From: Anaspis maculata
Taxonomy: Eukaryota > Arthropoda > Insecta > Coleoptera > Scraptiidae
Reading direction: 5' to 3'
Assembly: GCA_949128115.1 (NCBI GenBank)
Contig: OX421961.1
Coordinates: 127,723,050-127,787,049, forward strand
DNA: 64,000 nt
Below the pieces are notes generated by a model, which searched no databases, had not been told where the DNA came from, and saw only the letters and a list, made by a program, of their open reading frames with translations. Shown here piece after piece: positions 11,504-29,299 of the stretch. A program made the translations under genes and the position numbers. Every line of letters begins with the position of its first letter. Position 1 is the first letter of the stretch.

Positions 11504-12996
11504 TAAAGTACTCAACAAAATAAGTGTCACCCTGCAAAATTTGACCCAACTTTGAAACTAGACAACTTTGAAATGCTACAAGCGATTCAATCAATTTTCA
11601 GACCGTTCGCTAGCCCAGTCCTTAAGCTACTAGTCCGTATTTTTCGAAGACATGAAGTATTCAACATAATATTTCTACAGGGTGTTCAATAGACTGATGC
11701 AAAATTTCTGAAAGTTTGACATGCTCCCCCTTGTACAATTTTTTTTTTACTGTATTCCAACACCATAGGCAGGAAGGGAGACCTCATATCTCGTGACGGT
11801 TTTTGGATTTTCGGTGTATCTCTTTCATTTACAAAGCGACTTCAAAATATTACCTTTTTGGTAATGAAATAATAACTCTTTTTCTCATTGCTCGATTTTT
11901 CAAATTTTTGGCGCATTTTGAAACCAAAGCTTCAGGTAGGATTACCAAAGGATCAAGATCAACTTGAGACAGATATTCAAGATACAGGATTGCATGAAAA
12001 GTGGCCCAAACCTGAATTTCTCTCGAAATCTAAATTGAGAGGAGAATCGGATGAAAATCAACTTGCCTTCTGAAGTACCATTCATTCTGAACACTTGCAA
12101 GGTGCTTTTTTTCTTCTATGGGACTAGAATTGCTGGTTAACAGGCTACATTTGAACTGCTTGCTTCTGAACGAGAAATATTGCCCTTGTGCACCTGAAAA
12201 TGTTCGTAACCAAAGTAACAAAAGCCTGATAATCACTAACAAACAACGATCGACAAGTGAGTGATTGTTCCGGTTTTTGTAACGTTGGTTACGAGCAACT
12301 TCATGTGAGCAAGTCCCGATTCTCTTCTGAAAACATGCGGTTGTAATTTGGTTCCTTTCACTTACAGTTCAGGTCTGATGCAAGAAGAGGATACCCTGCA
12401 GTGTTCAGAATGGATGATTCTTTCGGAGTAAAGTTGATTTTCATCCGATTCTCTTCCCAATTCATATTCCAAGAGCAGTTCAGGTATTGGTTACTTTCTA
12501 TGCAACCCTGTGCTTTTAATGTTTGCCTTGAGTTATTGATTTTGATCCTATGATCCTACCTGAACCTTCAGCTTCAAAACGAGCTTGAAATCTCGAGAAT
12601 CGGTCAGCGACTAAGAAAGTTACAACTGTATCACCAAAAAGTTGACTTTTTGAGGTCAATCTGTAAATTGAAGAGATGAACCGGAAATTCAACAGCCGTC
12701 CTGAGGTATTAGTTCTACCTTCTTGCCGATGAAATCCAAGAAAAAAAATTTTCGCCCAAGAGGGAGTAGGTCAAACTTTCAGTAATTTTGCACCAGTCTA
12801 TTGAACACCCTGCAGAAGTATTATGTGAAATATTTCATGTATTTAAAAGATGCGGACTGATAGCTGAAGGACTGGGCTAGCGAACGGAACCGAACGGAAT
12901 GAAAATTGACTGAATCGCTTGTAGCATTCCAAAGTAGTCTAGGTTCAAAGTTAGGTCACATTTTGTAGGGTGACACTTATTTTGTTGAGTACTTTA
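11504..12996. mobile_element. Foldback element, 1.49 kb
   Basis: The left end TAAAGTACTCAACAAAATAA is mirrored by its reverse complement at the right end. Long stretches of both arms match, including the blocks around 11590-11710 and 12790-12920 and the pair near 12045 and 12435. The centre is at about 12250. No transposase frame is visible. The terminal TA on each side may be a TA target duplication, which would suit Tc1/mariner-type mobilisation. Confidence 0.85.
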
Positions 12997-13024
12997 GTGA
13001 AGGTCGAATCACCAATAGCATGCC

Positions 13025-14256
13025 GGCCGGCCCAAGCATTGTTTCTATGATACTAATGAGAAGAGTATTCTTATGCGTGTGCTAAATCTTATTGAGGTAG
13101 GCGCAGTTTCGGTTAGAGTTCAGCTCTACTGTGGAGACCTGATTTGATATCAAATGGCTAATTAAGGGTATTCAGATCGCGAATACACCGACAATAAGAA
13201 CACACTGTGACAATAAGAATATACATATATACAAAAATATATTACAGAAAGAACTCGTCGAGTGTATAAAAGCATTTGGCAATTAAAAATTGCTTTATTT
13301 TTCTCACAAAAACACGATGTGTATCAGCGTCAGTGAAACATCCGTGAACCTTCAACGCGTGATTGTACACCCTGAGACTCATATATTGAAGACTGTGCTG
13401 TCCAATGACAAGTCTTGAGAATGGGACATCAAGCAGATTGCCATTTCTCGTGTCATGACCGTGAATATTCCGTCTCAAGGTGCATTTATCGATGTTCGCC
13501 CTAACATACATCAACAAGGAATACAAATACAGGGACGTCACCGTCATCACATTCAATTTAAGGAACAATGGTCTGCAGGATGATCTGTTTGAAGAACCCG
13601 TCATGCATCGAACAACTCTTTTCTGCGCCACGAGAACACGCTTCATATTTGCGGCACAACCCCAGTGCAGAATTCCGTAAGTGAGTCTGGACTGAAACAT
13701 AGAAAAATATATGACCCTCAGCACACCCGAGGAGACTGTGCCCCTGATCGAGCGAATCAGGAACGTGCAACTACTGAGCTTCGAAACAAGATCCCCGATA
13801 TGTGCATTCCATGTAAGTTTTTGATCAATATATAGTCCCAGAAATTTTGTAGAACTCACATTTTTAACTGATTTGCCCTCATTTCTCAGCAGAAGGCTGG
13901 AGTCAATTGTTGAGTTTTTAGTCGTTATTTTCATCACCACCGACTTTCCAATGTTCAGTCTGATCCCGTTATGCTCGCACCATCCTGCAACATAATCTAT
14001 ACATGACTGAGCAATCTTAGGTAGGTTCACTCTATCATCCGTTCCCACAACAACACTAGTATCATCAGCATATATGGTGAATTTTGCTCCTGGAATCTTG
14101 TTCGTTGGCAGGTCATTGATATAGCAGTTGAACAGAGTTGCCGAAATGCCCGAGCCCTGCGGGCTACCCCTGCTGATCACCCTACCCACCGATCTAATGC
14201 CATCAATAACAACGTGCTGTGTCCTATCTGATAAATATGATTCGATCCATTTATTG
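13025..14256 (-). mobile_element. 5'-truncated non-LTR retrotransposon (RT domain and 3' end)
   Basis: An uninterrupted frame from about 14256 to the stop at 13242 encodes the second half of a reverse transcriptase. It carries SRGSPQGSGISATLFNCYIN (palm), the catalytic FTIYADDTSVV, a KFLGLYID motif (thumb side) and a conserved C-terminal extension ending near DTRNGNLLDVP. The upstream NKWIESYLSDR motif is also present, then the frame stops at a small MITE (14257-14375). The endonuclease, ORF1 and first RT motifs are missing. The arrangement suits a jockey/CR1-group LINE; the clade is inferred from motif style only. The long intact frame suggests fairly recent insertion compared with the gypsy pieces. 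Confidence 0.85.
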
Positions 14257-14375
14257 GTGTGAATAAAAATTTAGCAAAAGCTTCCACTTCGATTTTAGAG
14301 GGGTTGCTAAGCAAGTTTTCGCTAGCAACACCTTAAAAATCTAAACAAAAGCTTTTGCTAACTTTTTATTCACAT
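14257..14375. mobile_element. Small foldback (MITE-like) element
   Basis: About 119 bp. The left end TGTGAATAAAAATTTAGCAA is mirrored at the right end with one mismatch in the first 20 bases. It abuts the truncated end of the LINE RT frame. No target duplication is obvious. Confidence 0.65.
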
Positions 14376-16145
<1,770 letters not shown>

Positions 16146-16386
16146 TGCCCGTATTCATAGTCGTTGTCAAGGTGAACCTTGTCCTTGTGAATCACTTTCA
16201 AGTCAAGCTGTAGCTCAAGTACGAATTCTGTTTCATAGGAATAACTTTGGCTTTTTTTAAGGAATACTATTCCACGGAAAAAGCCAAAAATATGTCTATG
16301 AAACCGAAATCGTACTTGAGTTACAGCTTGACTAAAAAGTGATACTTGGACAAGGTGCGCCTTGAGAACGACTATGGATACGGGCA
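16146..16386. mobile_element. Foldback (MITE-like) element, 241 bp
   Basis: The left end TGCCCGTATTCATAGTCGTT is mirrored by AACGACTATGGATACGGGCA at the right. The arms stay complementary over about 110 bp each and meet in a short AT-rich loop near 16260. No coding capacity or clear target duplication. Confidence 0.75.
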
Positions 16387-17169
16387 TCTGAGAACTATTC
16401 AAAAGGTACATTTCTACAACAACGACCTCATTCAATTTTGTGACGATCGGGCCTAAAATATTTAGTTATAAGGAAGCTGAGCTTCAGCTGTAGAAAAAAG
16501 AGGACAGGACGTAACGCTTGAAGAAGCAGTCAAGAGTTGGAGGGGATGCGTGCGAGGATGCGAATGATATGAGTGTTTTTAGCGCCATCCATCAGTAAGG
16601 TGTGAAAAGACGAATTGTTACGAGTTCAATTATTGTTATAATTGTTTATTGCTCATCCTAAGAGCAAGTGCTACTTTGATCAGACCCAATTATTTGGAGT
16701 GTCAAGTGCAAAATTGATAGGCACGGATTAAGTGTCGAACGAAAATTTACACATTATTTAATTGGAGTTATTATTATCCTTGCTTCCTGGGCGTGACGAT
16801 TGCAATCCTATGTCAGATCAAGTAAAACGTTAACTAAGCAAGTTTAAGTGGTTTTCACGTTGTACAGATGCGTCAAATTGGCTTTCTTTTTTTCCTTCTC
16901 TTCGCGGTCAACCCTTCTACAGGCTGGAGCAGCAATCGGCTAGAGTTTTGTAAGCGCAAAAGCAACCAGGAATAGGTTATCACAGGCGCTTAAAGAAGGA
17001 TTGGAAAGGAATGAAGCATTGCGAAACGAAGTACAAACACGTGTAACATCATCATAGCACGAACAAAACGTTAAGGTTCCAAAGAACATGGTAACATGAC
17101 ACCATGCCAACGATGCAAAACAAAAGTAACAACAAAATAGAAGGAAGTCAACAGATTGTTGCCGTTTCG

Positions 17170-17296
17170 GGGGTCCTATCCTTGAGATGGGGAACCAAGT
17201 TCACATGGGCAGTTGCTAGGCAAGGGCCAATCACAGCTTTCCTTGCCCAGCAACTTCACATCTGAACTCTGTTCGCCATTTCAAGAATAGGACCCC
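17170..17296. mobile_element. Foldback (MITE-like) element, 127 bp
   Basis: Ends GGGGTCCTATCCTTGAGATG and its near reverse complement, with inner matching blocks (TTGCTAGGCAAGG and CCTTGCCCAGCAA) flanking a short loop. No target duplication was identified. Confidence 0.65.
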
Positions 17297-17837
17297 AGGA
17301 GTGACTCGATCCAAACTGTCCGAAAAGATGTTTGTGGTCAAAACAAATCAAGTACCTGGCCATCCCAAGTTTCGTGGATAATAATTAAGTGAATGATTGT
17401 TATCAGAGAAATGGATAGCGCTGGAAAACCTCTCGAACTACGAGCCCTAGATTAGCCAACCCATTTGAATCTACCTGACCTGAGAACTAGTACAGCCAAA
17501 GCCAAAGTCTGAAACGGAATTATTCTTGTATCCAGATGAAATCGCTTATTGAAATGCTGTGCCAGTTGAAGAACCACAAAGGGTTCATTTATAATAGACC
17601 GTGAATGAAGACCAGTGATGTCTATTTAAAATGTTTATTGTAAAACTACTGACCGCATAGAAATGTAATAATGGAACACACCATTTTGTGCTTATCGCAA
17701 GTGAGAACACTTTCAATTTAATCTATTTAAATTTGTAACCCTTTACATGGGGAACCCCATCAATGATGAACTTTGCCAGGCTGTAGTACTAACCGAAAAC
17801 AAAATCCTGATGTTTGTCAATATTTGAACAAATGATA

Positions 17838-17962
17838 TACAGTATGTTCATTAAAAAATTCAATAATGGGAGGCCGTGGACCGATGATAACCTGGCCGTT
17901 TTCGGATCGAATGGCCTGCGTCACAGCCTCCCTTTATTGAAGTTTTTAATGAACATACGGTA
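17838..17962. mobile_element. MITE, 125 bp, TA-flanked
   Basis: The left terminus TACAGTATGTTCATTAAAAA is matched by its reverse complement with one substitution at the right. A TA dinucleotide lies immediately outside both ends (17836-17837 and 17963-17964), consistent with TA target-site duplication. Its TACAG start resembles the larger foldback elements at 54604, 59031 and 61900. Confidence 0.75.
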
Positions 17963-17964
17963 TA

Positions 17965-19735
17965 ATCAGTTGTGATGTAAGATGATAGTTTCTGTGTAGA
18001 AATGGTTTAAGGTAGTCCTCTTTTATATGGCATCTGGTTGCCGACTTGAATGAAGAGGGGTGAATGAATCACAACGTGGTCATCACAGGGTCTTGGCCGT
18101 TACACTATGTCCAACATAGGATATCTAATAGATTTGTAGGCCAGCTTCTTTGTGATGGATCCTTTAAGATAATGTGGACGATTTTGAACCATTTGCCGAG
18201 GAGCAACCACAGGAGTAACACTAGATGGTGACTAAAAGGTTCACAGCATATGCCAAATCATGCTAAACAGAAGCTCGTAAGGCAGTATTCATATTCTATT
18301 CAGGTCTTAAAACTAAGATCGTCTCAAGCACTTATTTTGTCTGTCCGTGCGGGTCCCAGAGATGCCGTCATCACTGACGTCACTCAAGTGGCTAACTTCA
18401 TTTCGTGAATAATTGCCTCCAGATAAACTTATTTATTGTGTACTCTCGCTTTCAGCTAATTTTATCCTTGCTTATTTTCCTAAATAAAATTATATCCGTC
18501 GCTGCCATGGACAGCCGGTTTTGGCCTGAACTGTGGCACCTGTTGAAGTTCGGATAACCGCCTTGTGTTCCCGGTTTGGCCTCCAATGTATGGCCGTCCG
18601 GACGCTCGTTCGTCCGAATCGCCCACGCCGATGCACCGCTTCGGCCAGGACGCCCTCTGAAGCGTAGTGGCGCCCGAATAAGACCTAGAAGACAGCTCTC
18701 CATTTCTCAGCTAGCAAATCCGAAGCCGACCTTGTGCCCGCGACCCGGACGGAACTGGCATCGAACAGCCCCATCGTTAGGAGGCTCAGAGGATCACTAC
18801 ATCCATCCAAAAGCGATGCCATCCCATTTTCTCGTCATAAAAACACCCGAAAGTCGACTTTTTGGGTACAGTGAGCAGAATTTGCTTACTGCCAAAATAA
18901 CTTATGGAAAGTCAGAATCGGAGACACTGCTTTTAGCTGCTTAGCTGCACTGCTTGAAGCTTTGGTCTAAACCATCAGCTATTCCGTTTGTCTCATGAAT
19001 TTTCAGTAGGTACCTCAAGACTTCTGGTATTTGCCAGACGATTTGGAGTACTTTTCCCTTTTTCAAAGTAAATTCTTCTCCATCATCCCTTTTGAAAATC
19101 TTTGCTTTCTTCCCGGCGAATCGTTCCATTCTCGTCTAGTACCTACCTATTATTTAGCTGGCAATCGGCCCCTTTGGATTAAAACAGGTGAGAAGCAAGA
19201 ACCCTAACCTCAATCCGGGCTCCAAAAATCGGAATAGTGAATTAAAACAGTACGATAAAAACCTACGAAAGAGATACCTTCCAGCAGAAAGAACTTCAAG
19301 AAGTATGGCAGGGCGACATATCCTTCAGATGGCGAAGGTTTTAGATGATACCGACCTTCTTCGAGTGGGATTCAACGGCGACTGTGTTTCCGTTGAAGAC
19401 GTGCCACTGAACTTTTTTTTTTTCGAGAAGCGATACCACATTTTTAAACGGAATTCGACTGCCGACTTCGGACAAAAAACTCCATTTCAGAGAAAGAACT
19501 CAGGCACCACTTCTACTCGGATGCCATGAAGTAGAAAAAGTCTCGCTCCTGGGTCTCATCAGATCCTGGAAAGCCTGTCAAGTGATGGCAGCTCGAGCGT
19601 TTGTTTACATCTTGCAAATAGACCTATTCTAAAAAAACAATGGACAAGAGAGGAGATGGAAAACATGAAAAAAGGTAACAAGAACTCAACGAGGTCGGCG
19701 GAATGGCAAAGTGCATTGTAGTAAAACAACAATGT
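17965..19735. other. Unclassified intronic tract
   Basis: Contains several open frames on both strands (for example 18576-18944 and 19188-19529 plus) with no domain, family resemblance or splice context. No repeat structure was recognised at this scale. Confidence 0.4.
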
Positions 19736-21949
19736 TAGTCCGGATGCTAGTTGAAAGTACCTTGCATTTTCTGATGAGAAGATGCCACTCGGTGGAAATG
19801 TTCTTTGCATCGTACTCTTCCGATCCAAAAAGGTAGCCATCAGCGCCATCCATGCCAGCGGCATATACAGGGAGATACAGAAGAAAAAAAAGTTGAAAAA
19901 TTATATTTAATCCACCGGAACATGTGGAGACGTGTAAGTCACCCACATACATCAACTATTTTATGCTTATGAAGTCACAGCAAACTGTTCTTGATTACCT
20001 TAAACCGTCTTTGAAATGTGAGGGAAAACCAGAAAAAAGAAACAAGAACACTTTTTTTCCATAAATGAGTAATTCTTGGAGATATTGACACAATACTTGG
20101 AATTTCTACGAAAAGTAATGTTAGAAATGATATGAGCTGGGTAGCCAATTCCCAAGCCAACTATTTCCAGAAATACGATTGTCAACATTTTTTTTCCTCT
20201 TGAGCACCATCTTGAATCTGCCCTGAGAGGCATCGTTGAAAAAGTGATTGGTTATAATAATAATGGTAACATAGAATCATTGAATCGCAAAAACAACCTC
20301 CTCATCATAATTTAGTGACCTCTTCGGCGAGAAAGAATTGTCATTCACGTATTTTTTGGCTCTTCAAGGTTTTAGTGCCCATGATGGCATTTTGAAATCT
20401 GGAATGGTAAAATATGGTGCGCATTATGAACCTTGATGTACTTTGAGGTAGCCTACCAAGTTTCAATATCATCAATTGAGAGGTTTGTTCTTAAAAGCTG
20501 TTCGAACAAAATTTGTGTCGTTTTTTTTATGAAAAACACAATATATTGGGTCTCTCACCCTCACTTGATCCCTCACTGATGATAGCCTGAAACCGAAAGT
20601 CTCCAAATTTTTCATGATAATGGTTCAGTGGGAAGTGCTCTTTAACGTTTAGTTGTCAAAAATTGCATAGTTGCGTTCAGATTCCAGTCAGAGAGCGACA
20701 AAGAAGTTCATGCAGTAAAAAAAGACATAAATTACAGTCGAGAAAAAACTAGTCCAGAGCTAGACTGAAAGCTGTCTGGAGAGCTTGCTTTTTATGACAT
20801 AAATGTGCAATTTGGTACACTGTTAGAGCCTTGAGTTTGTAATGTTTCAAGTATTTCACCCACGCTTGAGAGTCTTACAGAACCTGTGTATTGCGGGAAG
20901 CCTATCTAAAAAGGACATTTCCGGGATTTTTCCGTTGCATTGAAAGTTGTGTCTTTTTTCACTGCATGAATTTCTTTGTCGCTCTCTGTCTGGAATCTGA
21001 ACGCAACTATGTAGATTTTGACAACTACACATTAAAGAGCAGTTCCTTGTGAACCATTAGCATAAAAATTTTGTAGACTTTCGGTTTCAGGCTTTCCTCA
21101 ACGAGGGATCAAATAAGGGTGAAAGATCCAATATTTTGCATTTTTCATAAAAAAATTGAAGAAATTTTGTTCAAACAGCTTTTAAGAACAAACCTTCCAA
21201 TTGATGATTGCAAAACTTGGTAGGCTACCTCAAAGTACATCAAGGTTCATAATGCGTAACATATTTCACCATTCCAGATGTTGCAAATGCCATAATGGGC
21301 ACTAAAGCTTTGAAGAGCCAGAAAATACGTGAATGGCAATTCTTTCCCGCCGAAGAGGTCACTAAATTATGATGAGGAGGTTGTTTTTACGATGCAATGA
21401 TTACATATTACCATTGTTATGATAACCAATCACTTTTTCAACGATGCCTCACAGGGCAGATTCAAGATGGTGCTCAAGAGGAAAAAAAAGTTGACAATCG
21501 TATTTCCAGAAATAGTTGGCTTAGGAATTGGTTACCCAGCTCATATCATTTCTAGCACTACTTTTTGTAGAAATACTAAGTATTGTGTCAATATCTCTAA
21601 GAATCACTCATTTATGGAAAAAAGAGTGTTTTTGTTTTTTTTTTTAGATTTTTTCCCTACATTCCAAAGACGGTTCAAGGTAATCAAAAACGGTTTGCTG
21701 TGACTTCATAAGCATAAAACAGTTGATGTATGTGGTAAGTTACACGTCTCCACATGCTTCGGTTATTCAAATATAATTTTCCAACTTTTCTTTTCTGTTT
21801 CATCCTGTATACGGTGCCGGCATGGATGGCGCTGATGGCTACCTTTCTAGATCGGAAGAGTATGATGCAAAGAGCATTTCCACCAAGTAGCATCTTCTCA
21901 TAAAAAAATGCAAGGTTCATTCCATTTTATGCAACTAGCATCCGGACTA
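19736..21949. mobile_element. Large foldback element, 2.2 kb
   Basis: Two arms of about 1 kb are reverse complements of each other (19736 to about 20728, and about 20945 to 21949), separated by a spacer of about 220 bp. The termini read TAGTCCGGATGCTAG and its complement. Both arms encode the mirror-image peptide IVGLGIGYPAHIIS, which is a by-product of the duplication and not evidence for a gene. A terminal TA on each side may be the target site. No transposase is encoded. Confidence 0.88.
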
Positions 21950-21959
21950 TGTTATATCG

Positions 21960-23890
21960 ACAAGATCCTGTGCGACACCCAACCACCATTGCGGATTATC
22001 CTGATCGTCGGCGGAGGTCGTATTGGGCTTTCCTTCGGTTGTGCTTTCACCTTAGCTTGAAGCGAGCCGTCTTGTTTATCTTCTGCAGACTCTTTTCAAA
22101 GTTCAGGAACCTCCTCCTCATTGTCCTTGAGCTTCCTCGCAATGTGTAGTCTTCACCGTGAACACACATGTGTCGTCCAGAACTGACAAAGTAAGAAGTG
22201 ATTCGTGTCGGGATGCGCGGGGGTGTTGTTCCCGATTCCGGTGATTCTCCCCTACATCATGATCTTTAGCGATGATATCATTCGACGGTGTTGGCCTGTG
22301 GATAGTGGTGTACGTAATCTGAGTCCCATATCGCTCAATGACATTCCGTTCGGCGGAATCTTCCAACTTTCAGGATCTAAACTGCTTGCCGTTATCGCTG
22401 ACCATAGTTCTGGGTAAGCCAAACAAAAGTGACACGGGTTTTCCAGTAAACGCACAATTTTTCTTGGCCATGGTCATCCGATGAGGTAGAACAAAGCAAG
22501 ATTGGTTTAAGAATTGAGGATCCACAGAAGAACCTGAATATTCTGTGGATTGTGGCAGCAGACTCATGAGATTAACATGAATTAGTTCTCACGAGTCAGA
22601 AATGTCCATTCGCCTCCTAGCCGCAGCCTTCTGTTCCGGCTTTCGGACGAAACAATACATGCACTTTTAACCCAAGAAACAACAGACAGTACAGGGCGCT
22701 TGGTACCTCCAAGAAATACAGTGGAATGTTATGGGGATACCTCCATGTCCGGATAATGAGGCCTGATAGGCATCTTCGAGGATTTGTCCCGGTGTTTCTT
22801 GAGAACCACAGCTCGACAGGTCCCGGCGTATCCGCTGAGCGAACTCGGCGCTTCACAATTCTCCAAGAGAGCTTCATCCTCGAGAGGGTGATCGGACGCT
22901 TTCTGTCGCATGTTGTAATACCACGTGTCGGTGGCAACCGCAAAAACGATCATACAAATTCCAGGAACTTTGTAGCGGGCTCACTCAGCGCATCGGGTAT
23001 GACGTTGGTTTCTCCACGACGATGGATAACTTCAAAGCCGTACTGCTGAAGTCGAAAGGTTGCCAGCCGTTCGTTTGGATCGCGGAGATTTTGAAATCAT
23101 TTCAGCGCGAAATGGTCTGCCACGACGGTGAAATGGGCGATTTCAACATATAGATGGAATTTTTCTATTGACCACACCACGGCCAACAGTTTTTTTTTTC
23201 TATTGCGCTGTATTCATGCCCACAAACACTTAACGATTATACTGATATAACAGACCACGTGTTCGTCCAGACTACGTAGTCACTAGCGTCGTATTGGCTG
23301 GTGATCGGCTGTATCAAATCAAGACAGGCCACGTCGGTTTGTGATAAGGTATTCTTTGAGTGCTTGGAAGGCTCTTTGGCAAGCGGCATTCCACTCAAAT
23401 GGAACAAATACTGTCTGGTAATCGGCATCCCACTCAAACGGAACGCTCTTCCGTAGACAATTCAAAACAGAGTCGGCAATAGAGGTGAACTTTGTTACGA
23501 ATCGTCAGTACCAGTCCGCCATTTCCAGTAAACGGCGTACGGCCCGTCTCGTTGGCGGGATATCGACGATCGCCCGCACTTTCTCGGGATCAACCGGTAG
23601 CTCCTGACCCTCGACTCGACCACATGTACTTGTCATGACTTACGAGACCTGTTTTTTCCAGTCGCTTCAAGTCCAAGACCTCAAGAGGACGTTCAAGTGT
23701 TGGTCGAAAGTCTCCGCCACGATGATGTCATCTCAAACAATGAAAACTGATGGTACCAGTACTGGTTCCAGAACGCGATCAACCAGCCACGTGGCGGGAG
23801 CATCGTGTAGGCCGAACGGTCAACGCTAAAACTGGAAAAGTACGCGCCCCGGAACCGTAAAACTGTGGTAGATTCTTCAACTTTCACTTG
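21960..23890 (-). pseudogene. Ty3/gypsy pol fragment, RT to integrase
   Basis: Read from right to left, the translation gives gypsy signatures in the correct order. They are an RT piece with FGLHDAPAT, EKVRAIVDIPPTRRAVRRLL (connection), CQRAFQALKEYLITN and QYDASDY (RNase H), a WYYNMRQKASDHPLE linker, GLPRTMVSDNGKQFRS (integrase core around the second Asp) and a C-terminal piece. Many stops and frameshifts interrupt it. It ends about 10 bp from the large foldback element at 19736-21949, so one may have inserted next to or into the other. LTRs were not found. Confidence 0.8.
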
Positions 23891-27836
<3,946 letters not shown>

Positions 27837-28127
27837 TTGGTAAAATGAGGCGTTGCGGAATCAATCCGTCTGAGTTTATTCCTTGACAAAAATCTATTAT
27901 TCAGGTCTTTTTGAAAAGCTACAAGGATGTACTCAAGTTTGAGCCTATAGACATTTTCGAAATCCAAAAATTATTTTTTCAAAACTTGATTTTTTTTTGG
28001 ATTTTGAAAATATCTATAGGCTCAAACCAAAGTACATCCTTGTAGCTTTTTAAAAAGACCTGAATGATAGATTTCTGTCAAGGAATAAACTCAGACGGAT
28101 TGATTCCGCAACGCCTCATTTTACCAA
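27837..28127. mobile_element. Foldback element, 291 bp
   Basis: A nearly perfect palindrome: the left arm starts TTGGTAAAATGAGGCGTTGC and the right arm ends with its complement. The arms are about 130 bp each and meet in an AT-rich loop near 27975-27995. No target duplication was seen at the palindrome ends. Confidence 0.85.
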
Positions 28128-29299
28128 GCGAAGTCTGTTCGAGCCTTGTTGAATCTTGTTGTAGACCAGCCCTTCAACATTTCATCATTTTCTACGCCCC
28201 TGAAGTCGTGTAAAGGTCCCTACACTCCTTGGGTGCTTTAGGGTTGTTGTCCCAATTTCATTCATGTGTGTTTGCGGGCCTTCTTTGTGTGTGAGTGTTT
28301 TGGGGGTTTGAATAGGGATTTGACTAAGTCCTGTGAAGACGGGATTCAGGAGGGTCGGGTGAAATGAGGAGAAGCAGTTTCAGGTTGTTAAAAAGATTGG
28401 TAGCAGCTCTTAGAAGGACTATGTCAGCGATGTGGGGTAGGTTCTTTTCAGCGTCCTCTGGCCTTTACACGCCAACTACTCTGTGGGAAGCCAGAGCCTT
28501 GATTTTATCGCATGTGTCTACTAACTGCCCTTCAGTTTTGAGAGAGAATGATGTGTGTGCCTTTGCTTTTGGGGCTTTGCTTGTAAATTCGCAAACGCTT
28601 GGGACAAAAGGGGGATTGATTACCAAGTCACTGTCCCGATGATTCACTCTCACATGTTTTGTTGAGGTACATTTGTAACATATTTCAGCGCACAATCAGG
28701 CAATACACAGGAGTTTCTTTGCCGTGTTCTTCTCATGTGTGCCTGTTAGCGAATACGTCACTGGTTTTACTTTTTCACTGTCCTTTTGCTTTTGATACTG
28801 ACAGTTTGACATGTTTTCTAATTGCTTGTTGTATTTTATTCATCTGTTTGTTTGTTTGGTTGTTGTTGTTGTTATTGTCACGTTTGTTTTACCTAATTTC
28901 TAACACTTTTACTGGTTTTCTTCGTGTTTGCGTTTGACGTTTTATTCATGATCTTTCTTTTTCATATTCTTCTGTGTTACTCAGTCAGTTTCATTTTCTT
29001 GTGAGGTGTTTTATGAAAAGAATCTGATTCATTTAAATTTTGCTGATGATTTTCAATAAAAATTCATTTTGTTTGCTGTTAATTCGTGTTTTTGTTCTGC
29101 TTTTCAATACTATCCTCATCCTCAAAGTTCCGTTCTTGTCGCGAGTATAGAGCCTGCGTGAAACGAACAACGTAAGCAAAACGTAAGTAAGAGGTCCAAG
29201 GTGAGGGGGGGGGGGACGACAATCACCCAGGGGTCCAAAAGAGGGGAACAATTCAACAGCAATCACTTAACAATGACAGATCTTGGCGCTCAATCCTAA
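28128..29299. other. Unclassified intronic tract
   Basis: T- and G-rich on the plus strand, with short open frames that have no recognisable family. Contains a G-run near 29205-29215. Confidence 0.4.

Noticed and set aside
20000..21703. Two frames encoding an IVGLGIGYPAHIIS peptide
   Set aside because: They are mirror images produced by the arms of a foldback element, so agreement between them is not evidence of selection.
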